DNA from: Lewinellaceae bacterium
Lineage (GTDB): Bacteria > Bacteroidota > Bacteroidia > Chitinophagales > Saprospiraceae
Direction: 5' to 3'
NCBI GenBank assembly: GCA_020636405.1
Contig: JACJXW010000004.1
Coordinates: 1,984,001-2,048,000, forward strand
Length of the DNA stretch: 64,000 nucleotides
Within the stretch, counting starts at the first letter, position 1, and every line of letters starts with the position of its first letter. Positions 16,783 to 26,251 of the stretch are shown here, piece after piece. Below the pieces are notes generated by a model. That model had not been told where the DNA came from and made no database searches. It worked only from the letters and a program-made list of their open reading frames with translations. The position numbers and the translations under genes are program-made.

Positions 16783-17319
16783 ATGAAGGGCAAAATGTGG
16801 TTATCATTACTGGCAGTGCTGCTGTTATCGGCGCTGCATACTCAGGCACAAAAACCTCCGGAAACGGAAAGCGAATTTGACGAAGGCTATCAACGCCGCA
16901 TCCGGTTGGAATACATTGATGGCGTTTATATCCCCCGGGACCTTTCCGATGCACTCGTTCAGCTCAATCAACTCGTCGACCGCGAGTCCAGGGCCCGCTT
17001 CAAAAGCGCCGATGAGGAAGAGGCCATCCGAAAACTTCACTTCAGCCTCGGCCGCTGGATCACCCTCAACTGGGGCTTTTACGAAGGCTCCCGCCTGTCG
17101 CATTCCCTCAAATCCCTGGGTATCCATCATCCGGACTACATGGCGCAGTTCATCATTCGTTCCTTTCACCGCAGCCTCAATAGCCGGCCAATCGATGTGA
17201 AAGGGCAACTGGCGGAAATTGCTGCCCGCCAGGAAGAAGACCGCCAGGAGCGCATCCGGAAAGGGACGGTCCTCTACCAGGAAACGAGAAAGGTGAAGAA
17301 GGATTCGGTGGAGCGGTAA
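16783..17319 (+). CDS. Secreted DUF6794-like protein
   Basis: This 178-residue protein opens with a cleavable-type signal (MKGKMWLSLLAVLLLSALHTQAQ). The mature part contains the pattern YIPRDLSDALVQLNQL, LHFSLGRWITLNWGFYEGSRLSHSLKSLGIHHPDYM and a final helical basic stretch, which resembles DUF6794 proteins of Bacteroidota. The role is unknown. The ATG at 16783 starts the signal peptide and was preferred to 16729. Confidence 0.7.
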   Translation: MKGKMWLSLLAVLLLSALHTQAQKPPETESEFDEGYQRRIRLEYIDGVYIPRDLSDALVQLNQLVDRESRARFKSADEEEAIRKLHFSLGRWITLNWGFYEGSRLSHSLKSLGIHHPDYMAQFIIRSFHRSLNSRPIDVKGQLAEIAARQEEDRQERIRKGTVLYQETRKVKKDSVER

Positions 17320-17352
17320 GGGAGAAATTTGGAAACGTATGCTATACCTGGG

Positions 17353-17898
17353 TCAAGGACCCAAAAGCGACAGGGCCGCCTTCATATACCCCATGGCATA
17401 GGCCATGCCCGCATACCACGGTGCATCGCAGGCCATCTGAGGAGTATGGCCGGGTATCAACACCCCATCGAAATTGTTCCTCTTTAAAATGTTCAGAACC
17501 TCGATCATATCGATGTCGCCTTCATCCACAAAGGCCTCCCGGTACCGGGGTACTTTGCCCACCACATTTCTGAAATGGATATAACCGATTCTACCTTCCT
17601 GCCTGAACCCGTCTCTGATGATAGGGGTGTTGCCGTTGGCTTCCTTCCAGGCCAGTTCCCTGCCCTCGGAGGTATAGCTATCCCGGGGCTCGCCGGCGAG
17701 CAGGTTGCCGGCGTGGTGGCCGAATGGGCCGATGCGTTTCCACTCCTTATTGCATTGAGGAAAGTATTGAAAAAGTTGATGGTTGAAGAGTTTGTGTTTA
17801 TGGGCTACGAGCATTTGTGAATAACGGGGCAGTCTCCCTTGGGGTACTCTGCCTTCCGAATATGGCCACCCGAAAACGTAGGTGTCTGCAATGATCAA
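17353..17898 (-). pseudogene. Mannonate dehydratase (UxuA-like) C-terminal remnant
   Basis: Only the C-terminal part is recognisable: GRIGYIHFRNVVGKVPRYREAFVDEGDIDMIEVLNILKRNNFDGVLIPGHTPQM with WYAGMAYAMGYMKA is typical of the end of mannonate dehydratase, a TIM-barrel enzyme of hexuronate breakdown. The family is about 350-390 residues; this frame has 181, and its first 80 residues do not fit the family. The N-terminal barrel, including most metal ligands, is missing. It overlaps the upstream gene by four bases. Confidence 0.7.
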
Positions 17899-18506
17899 TC
17901 TCTCTTTGGGCTATAGAATATGATGACCTGAACAATGATCCCTATAAAAATAAGCACGGCCAGTTCCAGCTTAGAGAGAAATGAGGTTCTGTCCAGGGAG
18001 TCCTGAGCCTCTTTTCTCAGGCGGCCTCCTTCATTCAATTGAATTTCAGAAAGGTCCTCCAGGTTTTTGAATACCATTTCTAGCTTTCTTTTGAACTGGC
18101 TGATACCGTCCGCTCTGCGGCCATTATCGGGCATAGCGGCCAAATGTGCTTCCAGGGCCTGCAGCTCCTCGTCCTTTTCCAGCAGTGACTGAAAGACCTG
18201 GGCTTCCTTAGTGGTTAGTGATGTTGCCGAAAATAGCTCGATGTACTCAGCGATCTGGCGGTTAATGTCCTTCAGTCCTCCTACTTTAAACGAACCCAGG
18301 ATCTCCTCATATTTTTGATGGTACAGGTTGTTGAGCTGGTAAATGTAGTGTTGTGCCACGATCCTGTCTTCGTAAACGGAGTTCATGATGTGTTGGACGT
18401 TATCAAAGTGGTGTTTGTCCAGGCGATTGGTGGTATAGATCAACAAGAAGACAACAACCAGAGATCCGGCTGTTCTTAACTTTCTAAAGAGGTTGTTTTT
18501 TGCCAT
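17895..18506 (-). CDS. Membrane protein with four-helix-bundle (chemoreceptor-like) sensor region
   Basis: This 203-residue protein has an N-terminal membrane helix (GSLVVVFLLIYTT), a long helical soluble region with repeated heptads (about residues 35-165) and a second membrane helix near the C-terminus (LELAVLIFIGIIVQVIIFY). This is the layout of the 4HB_MCP-type sensor module of chemoreceptors and kinases, but no signalling domain follows the second helix. It may be a stand-alone sensor or a truncated receptor. ATG at 18506 was chosen over 18539 because the fit to the membrane helix is better. Confidence 0.7.
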   Translation of the reverse strand: MAKNNLFRKLRTAGSLVVVFLLIYTTNRLDKHHFDNVQHIMNSVYEDRIVAQHYIYQLNNLYHQKYEEILGSFKVGGLKDINRQIAEYIELFSATSLTTKEAQVFQSLLEKDEELQALEAHLAAMPDNGRRADGISQFKRKLEMVFKNLEDLSEIQLNEGGRLRKEAQDSLDRTSFLSKLELAVLIFIGIIVQVIIFYSPKRD

Positions 18507-18842
18507 GTAGGTTGTTTTTTGGCTCTGCGCTGCATTCAAAAGATGTCGGGCAAAAATATGATGCTAGAAAAAAGGATTGACGTTTTTTTAATGATAGGGC
18601 GGCTATCCATTGCTATTTGGAGGGATGATCTTCTGTTCCCATCCTTGAAGATAATAAGTTTACGTCAGGAGAAATTGTTCATACCGCGGATCTGGCGTTT
18701 TCGAACCAGGGATGATTTTCACCCTTGACGGGAGAACAGCAAAACGGGAAGCACTTCCGCTGGAAAGAAAGGCTGGCGGCGGCGCACTTTCGGGTTAGTA
18801 AGGAGCCTTTCGGGAGAAGGGGGGCTGTGCTCCGGGCCGCTA
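18507..18842. other. Intergenic stretch without recognised gene
   Basis: About 340 bases between divergent-reading remnants. I find no convincing coding frame, RNA or repeat. Confidence 0.4.
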
Positions 18843-21311
18843 TCAGCCAACGAACACATTCAAATGTTCCGCCACCTCCTCCGCGCACTCCCACTGGGCA
18901 AAATGGCCACATTGGGGGATGAGCACCAGACGGCTGTCGTTGATTTGTGCAGCTCCGTTTTGGGCAACGCTTTGGGTGGAGAGGGTGGGGTTGATCATGC
19001 GGTTGGGAATGAGTTGGTCTTTTTCCCCGTAGAGGACCAGGGTGGGGAGCCGCAATTCCGGCAGGCGGTGAAATACCGGTTCGTCCAGCATGCTGATCAC
19101 GCATTGAGGAATGAGCTGGCAATAGTAATCGAATTCCGGGGAGTGGCGCAGGGCCAGCCGCTCGTCGATAAGGAACTGGGCGTCTTCGGGAAAGCGGTGA
19201 AAATTAGCTTTTATGTTGTTTTTTATCTGTTCGTCCGGGGCTATTTTCAGGAGTGCCGGTTTGTAGATGGCCCGGATCCATTGTTTGGCGGCCTGGTTGA
19301 AGGACTCGAAACCGGCCGGGGCCACCAGCGCGAGTTTCTGGTAGTTATCCGGCCGCTGGAGGGCCGCTGTTACGGAGACCTGCCCGCCCATGGAGTGGCC
19401 TACCAGCGTAACATTTTTCAACTGCAATTTTTCAACGAATTCGTTGACGCGGGCAGCGAAGAACTGAATGCTGACCGGGTGGCTGACGGGGCTGGAGGTT
19501 CCGTACCCCGGCAAGTCCAGCGCGATACATCGGTATTTTTGTCGGAGTTGCCAGATCACTTTGTACCAGGCCTTGTAGTCGCTGGCCAGGCCGTGAACCA
19601 GGAGCAGCGTTTGCCGCCCCCGCCCCTGGTCGATGTATCCCATATTGAGGCCATCGGACAGGCGGACGGACTGGTGAGGGAAGGCTGTGGTTATGAAAGT
19701 TTGCATTTCTGCCTGGTCGTTAGTTCCCGCTCCCTGTTCCGGAGGGGTAGGTGCGGACCCTGGCGAATCTACGGATCTTTTACCTTCTTTGCGGGGTTCT
19801 CCTGCTGGTTTTTGCCGGGAGCGCAAAAGGAAATACACCAGCAGGCCGACTGCCAGGGATATGAGGATGGCGAAGGTAGCGGCAACCGCCGGGTTGCGAA
19901 CCTCAGCCTGCATGTAACCGCCAATGCGGCCGTAGTAAATGCCGAAATGTACCAGCACCGCGGTGAGGGTAGCGGCTACCGGGGCCGCTTTGGGAGAATC
20001 CTTCAGGTAAATGCCAAAAAGCACCGGGACGAAAGCCGCCGAAAAATAGGCATATACCCCATTCTGGGCAAAGATGCCTACGCTGAGGCTGGGGTTGACC
20101 AGCTGGTTGTGGGAAAACAAAATGGAAACAATGCCCAGTAGGACGATAACCACTTTATTGATGGTTACTAGCTTGCGGTTGCGCTGGCTGCCGGCCCCGC
20201 CCAGCCGCTGCCCGGCCAGCGGTTCGATGATGTCGGAGGTGATGGTGGTGGAAACCGACTGAATGAGCCCTTCCAGCGTTGAGAGCCCTGCTGACAATAA
20301 ACCCATGATCACAATAAGGCCTACCGCCACCGGAAATTCCTTGACTACATATGCGGGGATGATCCCGTCCATATTCAGAGGCTGCCCGTCAACGGTGAGG
20401 TCGGGGAACCGCAGGCGGGCGTACAGGCCGGTGAACACTACGGCAAAGAACACCGCCTCTACCAGGATACCGGTGATCAGGTAGCGGTTCACATCCGATT
20501 CGCTCTTCAACAAAAGAGATTTGGTGATAATATGGGGCTGGCAGACAATAGCTATGCCTACCACCAGGTTGCAGAAGACGATCTCAAAATAGTCGCGAAA
20601 AAGAAAGCTGCTGGGGTTTACCCATTCTATCAGCAATGGGTCGATGGCGGCCAGCTTGTCCAGAAAACCATGAACACCCTGGCTGAAGTGTTCGTAGCCT
20701 GAAGTCAGCAGAATGACGGCAACAATGAGCATCAGGATGGCCTGGATGGTATTCGTATACACCATGGAGTTGGCGCCTCCGAACATCATATACCCAAATA
20801 CGAAGGTGACCAGCCCGATCAGTACGTAAAGTTCCTCCACGTTGAGGGCTTTGGACAGCACCTTGGTCATTCCCACGCAGATCAGCACGATGAAGGTGAT
20901 CAGTAACAAAGACAGAAACCCGAAAAGCAGGGCATATCCGGGACTGTGGTAGCGCTTTCCGATCCACTGCGCCATGGTCAGGGCTTTGACCGAAGCTCCA
21001 TGGGTACGGAAACTCTTGGTCAGGATCGCCAGCGAAACGAAGATCGCCAGTGGCATGGTTATGGCAAAGGCGAGGACTCCGCTCAGCCCGTACAAGGCAA
21101 TAAAGCCGGGGTTGATGATGAAGGTCGCCGCACTGGTGATGGACGCCGCCAGGGACAGCCCCACCACGACCGGCGAAAACTGAATGCTACCCACGGCGTA
21201 ATCCGAAATAGAAGTGGTGCGCATGGCGCCACGAATGACAAAGAAGAGAATGATCGCGCCATAGAGCAGAAGCAAGGCTGTGGTCGCCCATACGAGTTCC
21301 TGAGATGCCAT
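18843..21311 (-). CDS. Sodium:solute symporter fused to an alpha/beta hydrolase
   Basis: This 822-residue protein is in one open frame with two domains. Residues 1 to about 510 form an SSS-family transporter: GSIQFSPVVVGLSLAASITSAATFI, about 13 hydrophobic helices, and the GLLSAGLSTLEGLIQSVSTTI segment near helix 8. After a hydrophilic linker (about 515-550), residues 555-822 form an alpha/beta hydrolase: LLLVHGLASDYKAW oxyanion region, nucleophile Ser640 in GHSMGGQ, acid Asp765 in YGEKDQLI and His803 in CGHFAQWE. Both parts look intact. The linker holds an internal ATG (MQTFITTAF) that could start a separate hydrolase. The fusion suggests uptake of an ester or amide and its immediate hydrolysis in the cytoplasm; the substrate is unknown. 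Confidence 0.9.
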   Translation of the reverse strand: MASQELVWATTALLLLYGAIILFFVIRGAMRTTSISDYAVGSIQFSPVVVGLSLAASITSAATFIINPGFIALYGLSGVLAFAITMPLAIFVSLAILTKSFRTHGASVKALTMAQWIGKRYHSPGYALLFGFLSLLLITFIVLICVGMTKVLSKALNVEELYVLIGLVTFVFGYMMFGGANSMVYTNTIQAILMLIVAVILLTSGYEHFSQGVHGFLDKLAAIDPLLIEWVNPSSFLFRDYFEIVFCNLVVGIAIVCQPHIITKSLLLKSESDVNRYLITGILVEAVFFAVVFTGLYARLRFPDLTVDGQPLNMDGIIPAYVVKEFPVAVGLIVIMGLLSAGLSTLEGLIQSVSTTITSDIIEPLAGQRLGGAGSQRNRKLVTINKVVIVLLGIVSILFSHNQLVNPSLSVGIFAQNGVYAYFSAAFVPVLFGIYLKDSPKAAPVAATLTAVLVHFGIYYGRIGGYMQAEVRNPAVAATFAILISLAVGLLVYFLLRSRQKPAGEPRKEGKRSVDSPGSAPTPPEQGAGTNDQAEMQTFITTAFPHQSVRLSDGLNMGYIDQGRGRQTLLLVHGLASDYKAWYKVIWQLRQKYRCIALDLPGYGTSSPVSHPVSIQFFAARVNEFVEKLQLKNVTLVGHSMGGQVSVTAALQRPDNYQKLALVAPAGFESFNQAAKQWIRAIYKPALLKIAPDEQIKNNIKANFHRFPEDAQFLIDERLALRHSPEFDYYCQLIPQCVISMLDEPVFHRLPELRLPTLVLYGEKDQLIPNRMINPTLSTQSVAQNGAAQINDSRLVLIPQCGHFAQWECAEEVAEHLNVFVG

Positions 21312-21411
21312 AATCCGTATCTTTTGCTGGGAATGGGTGATTTGGGGTTCATGAAATTAACAGAATTGCAGCCATTCTCTAAGGACACGCAGAATTAGTA
21401 CGATAATTTGG

Positions 21412-21436
21412 AGGGCCGACTCTAGGCCCTTTTTTA
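21412..21436 (+). terminator. Terminator-like hairpin upstream of the reductase gene
   Basis: AGGGCC (21412-21417) pairs with GGCCCT (21425-21430) around a seven-base loop, and a run of six T follows. No plus-strand gene lies just upstream, so it may stop antisense transcription or belong to a leader. Confidence 0.5.
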
Positions 21437-21600
21437 CCCTTTTTTCAAAAATAATTTTTTATTTTGGCCTGTACGGGGCTGTTAAATAGTAGTTTACATG
21501 GGAAATCGCTATAGAACCGACTCTTGGGCTTGCCCTGGACTATTTTGAGATGTTCAGCTAAATTCTTCTGATTTTCCATGCGAAAACATCTAAACATCTA

Positions 21601-21608
21601 TATATTTG
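21601..21608 (+). promoter_or_regulatory. Candidate -7 box (TATATTTG) for the SDR reductase
   Basis: TATATTTG matches TAnnTTTG and lies 46 bases before the start codon. A -33 TTG at the expected distance is not evident. Confidence 0.45.
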
Positions 21609-21653
21609 CATTGAACTCACATAATCGCCAAACGAACAAAAAATCCAACTATC

Positions 21654-22403
21654 ATGAAGAAGGACGGAAGAAAATACGTAGCTCTTGTTACCGGCGCCAC
21701 GGGTGGGCTAGGAACGGCCATGGTTAAGCATATGGTCGATGACGGCTATCTCTGTGTTGCGAATTACCACACCAAATCGAAAGCAGAGAAATGGAACGAA
21801 GAGATGAAAGAACAAGGCTATGACGTACCTATGTACCATGCCGACGTCTCCGATTTCGAATCGGTAGGCAAGATGATCGAAAAGATCCAGAACGATATTG
21901 GAACAGTGGATATTCTGGTCAATAATGCAGGCATCACCCGGGATGGTGTTTTCAAAAGAATGACCTTTGAACAATGGGACGCTGTAATGAAGACCAACCT
22001 CTACAGCGCTTTCAACTGCACCCGCCACGTGATTAACCCGATGATCGACCAGGAGTTCGGGCGCATCATCAATATCAGTTCGGTCAACGGACAGCGCGCT
22101 CAGTTCGGCCAGGCCAACTATTCGGCGGCTAAGGCAGGCATGCACGGTTTCACCAAAACACTGGCCATCGAGGTGGCCAGCAAGGGCGTTACGGTCAATA
22201 CCATCTCTCCGGGGTACATCGCCACGGATATGGTTATGGCCGTGCCGGAAGAGATCCGGGCCAAGATCATCCAGGGCATACCGGTAGGCCGCCTGGGTGG
22301 TACCTACGAGATCGCCCACCTGGTGTCCTTCCTGGCATCCAAAGACGCCGGCTTCATCACCGGCGCCAACTATGCCATCAACGGAGGCCAACACATGTAT
22401 TGA
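21654..22403 (+). CDS. phbB: SDR reductase, acetoacetyl-CoA reductase type
   Basis: This 249-residue short-chain dehydrogenase has the TGATGGLG cofactor loop, NNAG structural motif, catalytic Ser in NISSVNG, and the YSAAK Tyr/Lys pair. Downstream motifs SPGYIATDM and TGANYAINGGQHMY are closer to NADPH-linked acetoacetyl-CoA reductases (PhaB) than to FabG: the C-terminal NGGQHMY ending is characteristic of PhaB. It would reduce acetoacetyl-CoA to 3-hydroxybutyryl-CoA. No PHA synthase is in the window, so the pathway partner is not visible, and FabG activity remains possible. Confidence 0.85.
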   Translation: MKKDGRKYVALVTGATGGLGTAMVKHMVDDGYLCVANYHTKSKAEKWNEEMKEQGYDVPMYHADVSDFESVGKMIEKIQNDIGTVDILVNNAGITRDGVFKRMTFEQWDAVMKTNLYSAFNCTRHVINPMIDQEFGRIINISSVNGQRAQFGQANYSAAKAGMHGFTKTLAIEVASKGVTVNTISPGYIATDMVMAVPEEIRAKIIQGIPVGRLGGTYEIAHLVSFLASKDAGFITGANYAINGGQHMY

Positions 22404-22408
22404 ATTTT

Positions 22409-22468
22409 GTTGAAATTTTTTGATGGCCGCAAAGGCAGACTGCCGAAAGGCCATCAAAAAATTTCAAC
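22409..22468. repeat. Perfect 20-bp inverted repeat after the reductase
   Basis: The arm at 22409-22428 (starting GTTGAAATTTTTTG) is the exact reverse complement of 22449-22468, with a 20-base loop containing the small palindrome GGCAGACTGCC. It starts six bases after the stop codon. It could be a terminator for both directions or the end of a small mobile element. The rest of the gap to 22742 holds nothing recognised. Confidence 0.85.
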
Positions 22469-22742
22469 TGCCCTCACCCTGGAGCCATCCCCGCGGCCGG
22501 CCTCCTGACATCGTTCCGTTCTCTCCTCGGTAAACTATTGAATAATCGGATCCTGGTATTCTTCACCAGGGTTTCTCTTTCAGCGCAGCTCATCCGCTGG
22601 CCGAAGCAAAAAAACATCGCGACTGGAAAAGATTATGCCCATGATCCTGCCAGGAAAGGGGCTGAATGAGCAGTACCAGTGACAGGAGAAAATGCAATTG
22701 CATTGCATTGCCTGCCCTCCGACCTTTGCCGGAAAAAACATC

Positions 22743-23342
22743 ATGGCAATTCCTCCTGTTTGGCTATTCGTCTACATCCTGATTTTTCACTTCCTGCTCT
22801 TTGGGGCCCGCTCCTACCTGCTCTGGCGTCGGACGGGCACCAATCCGATTACCTTCCGGAATAAGGACGACGCTCACGACTGGAACGGAAAGTTATTCAC
22901 CTTCATTACCCTAATGGTTGTTCTGGCGGCAGCGGTTTTTGCCTTCGGCTGCAGTTGGTATACCTATCTGATTCCCATCCCGTACCTGCAAATTCCCATG
23001 ATCCAATTAGCTGGCTGGGCGCTGATGCTGCTGGCTCTGCCTTTCATTTTCCTTGCCCAGCTTCAGATGGGGGATTCCTGGCGGATCGGTATCGATGAGC
23101 AGGAAAAGACGGCGCTGGCCACACACGGCATTTTCGCGTTTTCCCGTAATCCGATCTTTTTAGGGATACTGGTATCCATTCTCGGCTTTTTTATGGCGGC
23201 ACCCAGCGCCTTCACGCTACTGCTGGCCGGGCTATCCTACGTATCGATACAAATACAGGTACGGCTGGAGGAGGCACATCTGCGGGAGCAACATGGAGCG
23301 GCCTATAGGCAATATTGCCGGCAGGTGAGGCGGTGGGTTTGA
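22743..23342 (+). CDS. Isoprenylcysteine/phospholipid methyltransferase-like membrane protein
   Basis: This 199-residue protein has several membrane helices. The C-terminal part shows the ICMT/PEMT pattern: THGIFAFSRNPIFLGILVSILGFFMAAPS, then QVRLEEAHLREQHGAAYRQYCRQVRRW, where the RNP and the E-E pair contribute to SAM binding. It would methylate a lipid or small amphipathic substrate. The ATG at 22743 was chosen because it starts the first hydrophobic segment. Confidence 0.8.
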   Translation: MAIPPVWLFVYILIFHFLLFGARSYLLWRRTGTNPITFRNKDDAHDWNGKLFTFITLMVVLAAAVFAFGCSWYTYLIPIPYLQIPMIQLAGWALMLLALPFIFLAQLQMGDSWRIGIDEQEKTALATHGIFAFSRNPIFLGILVSILGFFMAAPSAFTLLLAGLSYVSIQIQVRLEEAHLREQHGAAYRQYCRQVRRWV

Positions 23343-23761
23343 TGCCAATCAGAAGCATACTTCCGGACAGTTTTAAGCGCAAGGTGTAAGTATATGGATA
23401 CAATTAGAGCAACGGAAAGCAGGGGTTAAGCCCGTGATATTCAGTCATTCGCTAATTCACTAATTCGGTCCATATACTTACCCTGATGCACTAATGCCCA
23501 CATACACATTCCAGAAAGTGCCCGGTAGCAGCGGGGAATCAGCAGGGTAAAAATCCACTAATCCACACTATTTGAACGATTTGTCCTAAAACTTGGAATA
23601 TTTGTACTAGGCATATAGCTCTTTCAAACTGTATCTTATTGCTTGAACAATGTACCCCTTTGAAATGCTGCCCAGCCTTTGTAAATGCGGGAGCGGAGAT
23701 ATTGAAGAAAGGGGTAAGGCGGTATCGTGAAAAAACCTCTGTATAACCTAAAAAGACCCAA
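23343..23761. other. Intergenic region with a dispersed repeat
   Basis: This 419-base gap contains the repeat at 23401-23477. No coding frame or RNA gene is supported. Frame 23539-23949 on the minus strand is a shadow of the next gene. Confidence 0.4.
23401..23477 (+). repeat. Dispersed inverted repeat, copy 1
   Basis: This stretch matches the reverse complement of 28785-28861 over about 77 bases with roughly 13 mismatches by eye. The shared core includes TAAGCCC, GATATTCAGTC and CACTAATTC. It lies outside coding sequence in both places. Confidence 0.8.
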
Positions 23762-26095
23762 ATGAAATCCAAACACCTGTTACCCGTTTGCGTATTACTA
23801 AGTATTTCTCTAAAAGCCCAACCCCTGTATGTTAACGGCAATGCTACCGGGATAGAGAGTGGACACAGTTGGCAGAATGCCTTCACGTCCCTCAAGGATG
23901 CACTTGCCGCCGCTCCGGAAGGTGTAGAGATCTGGGTGGCGGCTGGCACCTATACTCCAGCGGCTACCTTTTACATTGGCAAGAACCTCAAATTGCTGGC
24001 CGGCTTTGCGGGCCACGAAACCGACCCCGAAGCCCGAAACCCCGATGCCAATGTGGTCGTCCTTTCCGGTGACCTGAACGGTGATGACATTCCGGGTGAT
24101 TTTGAAACCAACCGCTCGGATAATGTAATGAATGTGGTGACGATAGCGGCGGGCGTAACTCAGGATGCCCTGCTTGAAGGCTTTGTCATCAGGGGCGGGC
24201 ACGCTTACGGGCCCGCCTCGCCCCAGAAAGGAGGCGCCATTTTTTGCTTGGGTAACCCAACCATCCGGAAGTGCGTTTTTGAATTTAATCTGGCCCGGGA
24301 GAGCGGGGGCGCCCTATACCTTGACGCTGCGGGCGATAAAGGCGTAGCTCTGGAAGATTGCCGGTTCTTCAACAATCGCGCAAATGACGGAGGGGCATTG
24401 TACAGTACCAATTCTAAATTGTCCGTCAAACAATGCACTTTTACCCGCAACACTGCCGGAGCCGGCCCTCACCAGAAGAACGGCGGCGCTCTTTACAGCA
24501 TCGACTCCTACGGCCTTATTCAGGACTGCTCCTTCACAGAAAATTTTGCCTTTGATTTTGGCGGCGCCCTCTTCGTTCGTACCGTATCGGCCTTCGGCAA
24601 AGTCCTGGAATTCCAATCGTGTACTTTTGAAAGTAATGAGGCCCTGACCGACCAGGGTGGGGGCGTCTTTATCTACAATTCCGGGGACGGCCATAGCTTC
24701 CTGTTTTCCGGCTGCCGGTTTCTGGGCAACCAGGCGGGCACCTGGGGCGGTGGGTTTGATTTCGAAGCTCGTCCGGATGGGAGCAACAGCCGGTTGGTGC
24801 TGGAAAACTGCCTTTTCCACCAAAACAGCAATGAGATATACGGAGATGGCAGCGCCATGTTTCTCCGGCTTGCCGGCCCGGATGTTGATGTACAGGTTAG
24901 CCATTCCAATTTTTCCGAGAATACCACCGATTACTATGCGACGGCGGCAATCTGGGCTACCGGCGGGAGTGGCGCCTCCGGGAATGTGGCCGTCAGCGAT
25001 TGTACCTTTCAGAACAACGCCGCCAAGCACAGCGCAGGATTGGACCTTGGCAGCTCTCCGGGCATCGGGCCATTCCATTTCCGGGTGTCCGATTGCTCTT
25101 TCCGCTCCAATCGCGCCACAGGCAGGAGTGGGGGGCTTACCCTTTATTCCGAATCACCGGCCACCTGCGAGGTGGAGCGTTGCCGGTTTGAGAACAACCG
25201 GGCAGATGGACAGGGAGGAGCCTTATGGCTGGCGGTCAGCGAGCCCGGTTTTCAGGCGCGCATTCGGGAGTGCATCTTTAAAGGAAACCAAAGCACTCTG
25301 GGAGGGGCGGTCATGGCTTATCCTTTGTTTTTCCCTTCTACCCAGGAAGCTGACATCACTTTTGAGAACAACCTTTTCGTGAATAATGTCAGTGACAATG
25401 CCGTCATCGCCGGCAAATATACCGGTAAGATCCGTTTGTCCAACTCCACCATTGCGCACAACCAGTCTGGCAGCCTTTTGGCCGGCTCCGAATCCGGTTT
25501 TGAACTGCAAAACACCATCCTTTATAACCCCGGGTTTACGGAGTTCGAAAGTCTCTCGGAGGATAATACTGCGTCCATTACTTCTCTGGGGGGCAACCTG
25601 ATCGGAGACAACAGCATGAAGGGGCTGTTGCATGCTACCGACCACCCGGCCACCAACCCGCTTCTTGATGCCGGCCACCGGCTGATAGAGAACAGCCCCG
25701 CCATCGATGCCGGCCTGATATTTGAAGGTATGCCCTCTCATGACCTGGATGGCAACGACCGGATGCTTGGCGGGTGCATCGACAGTGGAGCTTTCGAGAG
25801 CATCTACCACTCTGGTAATGAATGCCAGCTTGTGGGCGCATGGGAACACGCTGCCCGGGCGATGCCTCTGCAGCTTTTCCCCAACCCGGCCGTCCGTGTG
25901 CTGAAGGTGCAGTTACCGGTATCCGTTTCGTCGCCGTTTTTCGTGTCGCTGTTCGATAGCGCGGGGAATTGGGTAGGGGAGCAGCAACTCGCGGAAGGAG
26001 AATTGTTGAACGTGGAGGGCCTGCCCGGGGGAATATACTGGGTGCAGGCGGTAATGAAAGAGAAGTCCTATACTGGGAAATTGATCAAAAGGTAA
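23762..26095 (+). CDS. Secreted beta-helix repeat protein with T9SS sorting domain
   Basis: This 777-residue protein begins with a signal peptide (MKSKHLLPVCVLLSISLKAQP). About residues 60-660 carry parallel beta-helix turns of the polymorphic-outer-membrane-protein type, with recurrent GGALY, GGAIF, CTFxxN and ENNRADGQGGALW patterns. The start (YVNGNATGIESGHSWQNAFTSLKDAL) is typical of this group. The C-terminus has a type A T9SS sorting domain: LQLFPNPAVRVLKVQLP through GGIYWVQAVMKEKSYTGKLIKR. It should be exported by the type IX system and held on the cell surface, for example as an adhesin or a carbohydrate-active protein. Confidence 0.93.
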   Translation: MKSKHLLPVCVLLSISLKAQPLYVNGNATGIESGHSWQNAFTSLKDALAAAPEGVEIWVAAGTYTPAATFYIGKNLKLLAGFAGHETDPEARNPDANVVVLSGDLNGDDIPGDFETNRSDNVMNVVTIAAGVTQDALLEGFVIRGGHAYGPASPQKGGAIFCLGNPTIRKCVFEFNLARESGGALYLDAAGDKGVALEDCRFFNNRANDGGALYSTNSKLSVKQCTFTRNTAGAGPHQKNGGALYSIDSYGLIQDCSFTENFAFDFGGALFVRTVSAFGKVLEFQSCTFESNEALTDQGGGVFIYNSGDGHSFLFSGCRFLGNQAGTWGGGFDFEARPDGSNSRLVLENCLFHQNSNEIYGDGSAMFLRLAGPDVDVQVSHSNFSENTTDYYATAAIWATGGSGASGNVAVSDCTFQNNAAKHSAGLDLGSSPGIGPFHFRVSDCSFRSNRATGRSGGLTLYSESPATCEVERCRFENNRADGQGGALWLAVSEPGFQARIRECIFKGNQSTLGGAVMAYPLFFPSTQEADITFENNLFVNNVSDNAVIAGKYTGKIRLSNSTIAHNQSGSLLAGSESGFELQNTILYNPGFTEFESLSEDNTASITSLGGNLIGDNSMKGLLHATDHPATNPLLDAGHRLIENSPAIDAGLIFEGMPSHDLDGNDRMLGGCIDSGAFESIYHSGNECQLVGAWEHAARAMPLQLFPNPAVRVLKVQLPVSVSSPFFVSLFDSAGNWVGEQQLAEGELLNVEGLPGGIYWVQAVMKEKSYTGKLIKR

Positions 26096-26121
26096 TTTTT
26101 TTCATACCAACGCATTTTTAC

Positions 26122-26153
26122 GCTGGCCGGAGCCGAGGCTCCGGCCAGCCGCT
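26122..26153 (+). terminator. Strong hairpin after the T9SS protein gene
   Basis: A 13-bp stem (26122-26134 with 26137-26149) of GC-rich sequence is flanked by ATTTTTA on the left and a short T run on the right. It probably ends the upstream gene, and the minus-strand gene to its right as well. Confidence 0.75.
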
Positions 26154-26251
26154 TTTCAGGCCTTTTCGGCCATGATGGAAAGAGGCGTATCAGCCGGAAA
26201 TAGAGCTGATGGAAACGCTTCCTCAAGCTGATGATGGCCCCAATCAACCCA

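Noticed and set aside
18864..20141. Open frame of 425 codons on the plus strand
   Set aside because: It is antisense to the symporter-hydrolase, with no recognisable domain.
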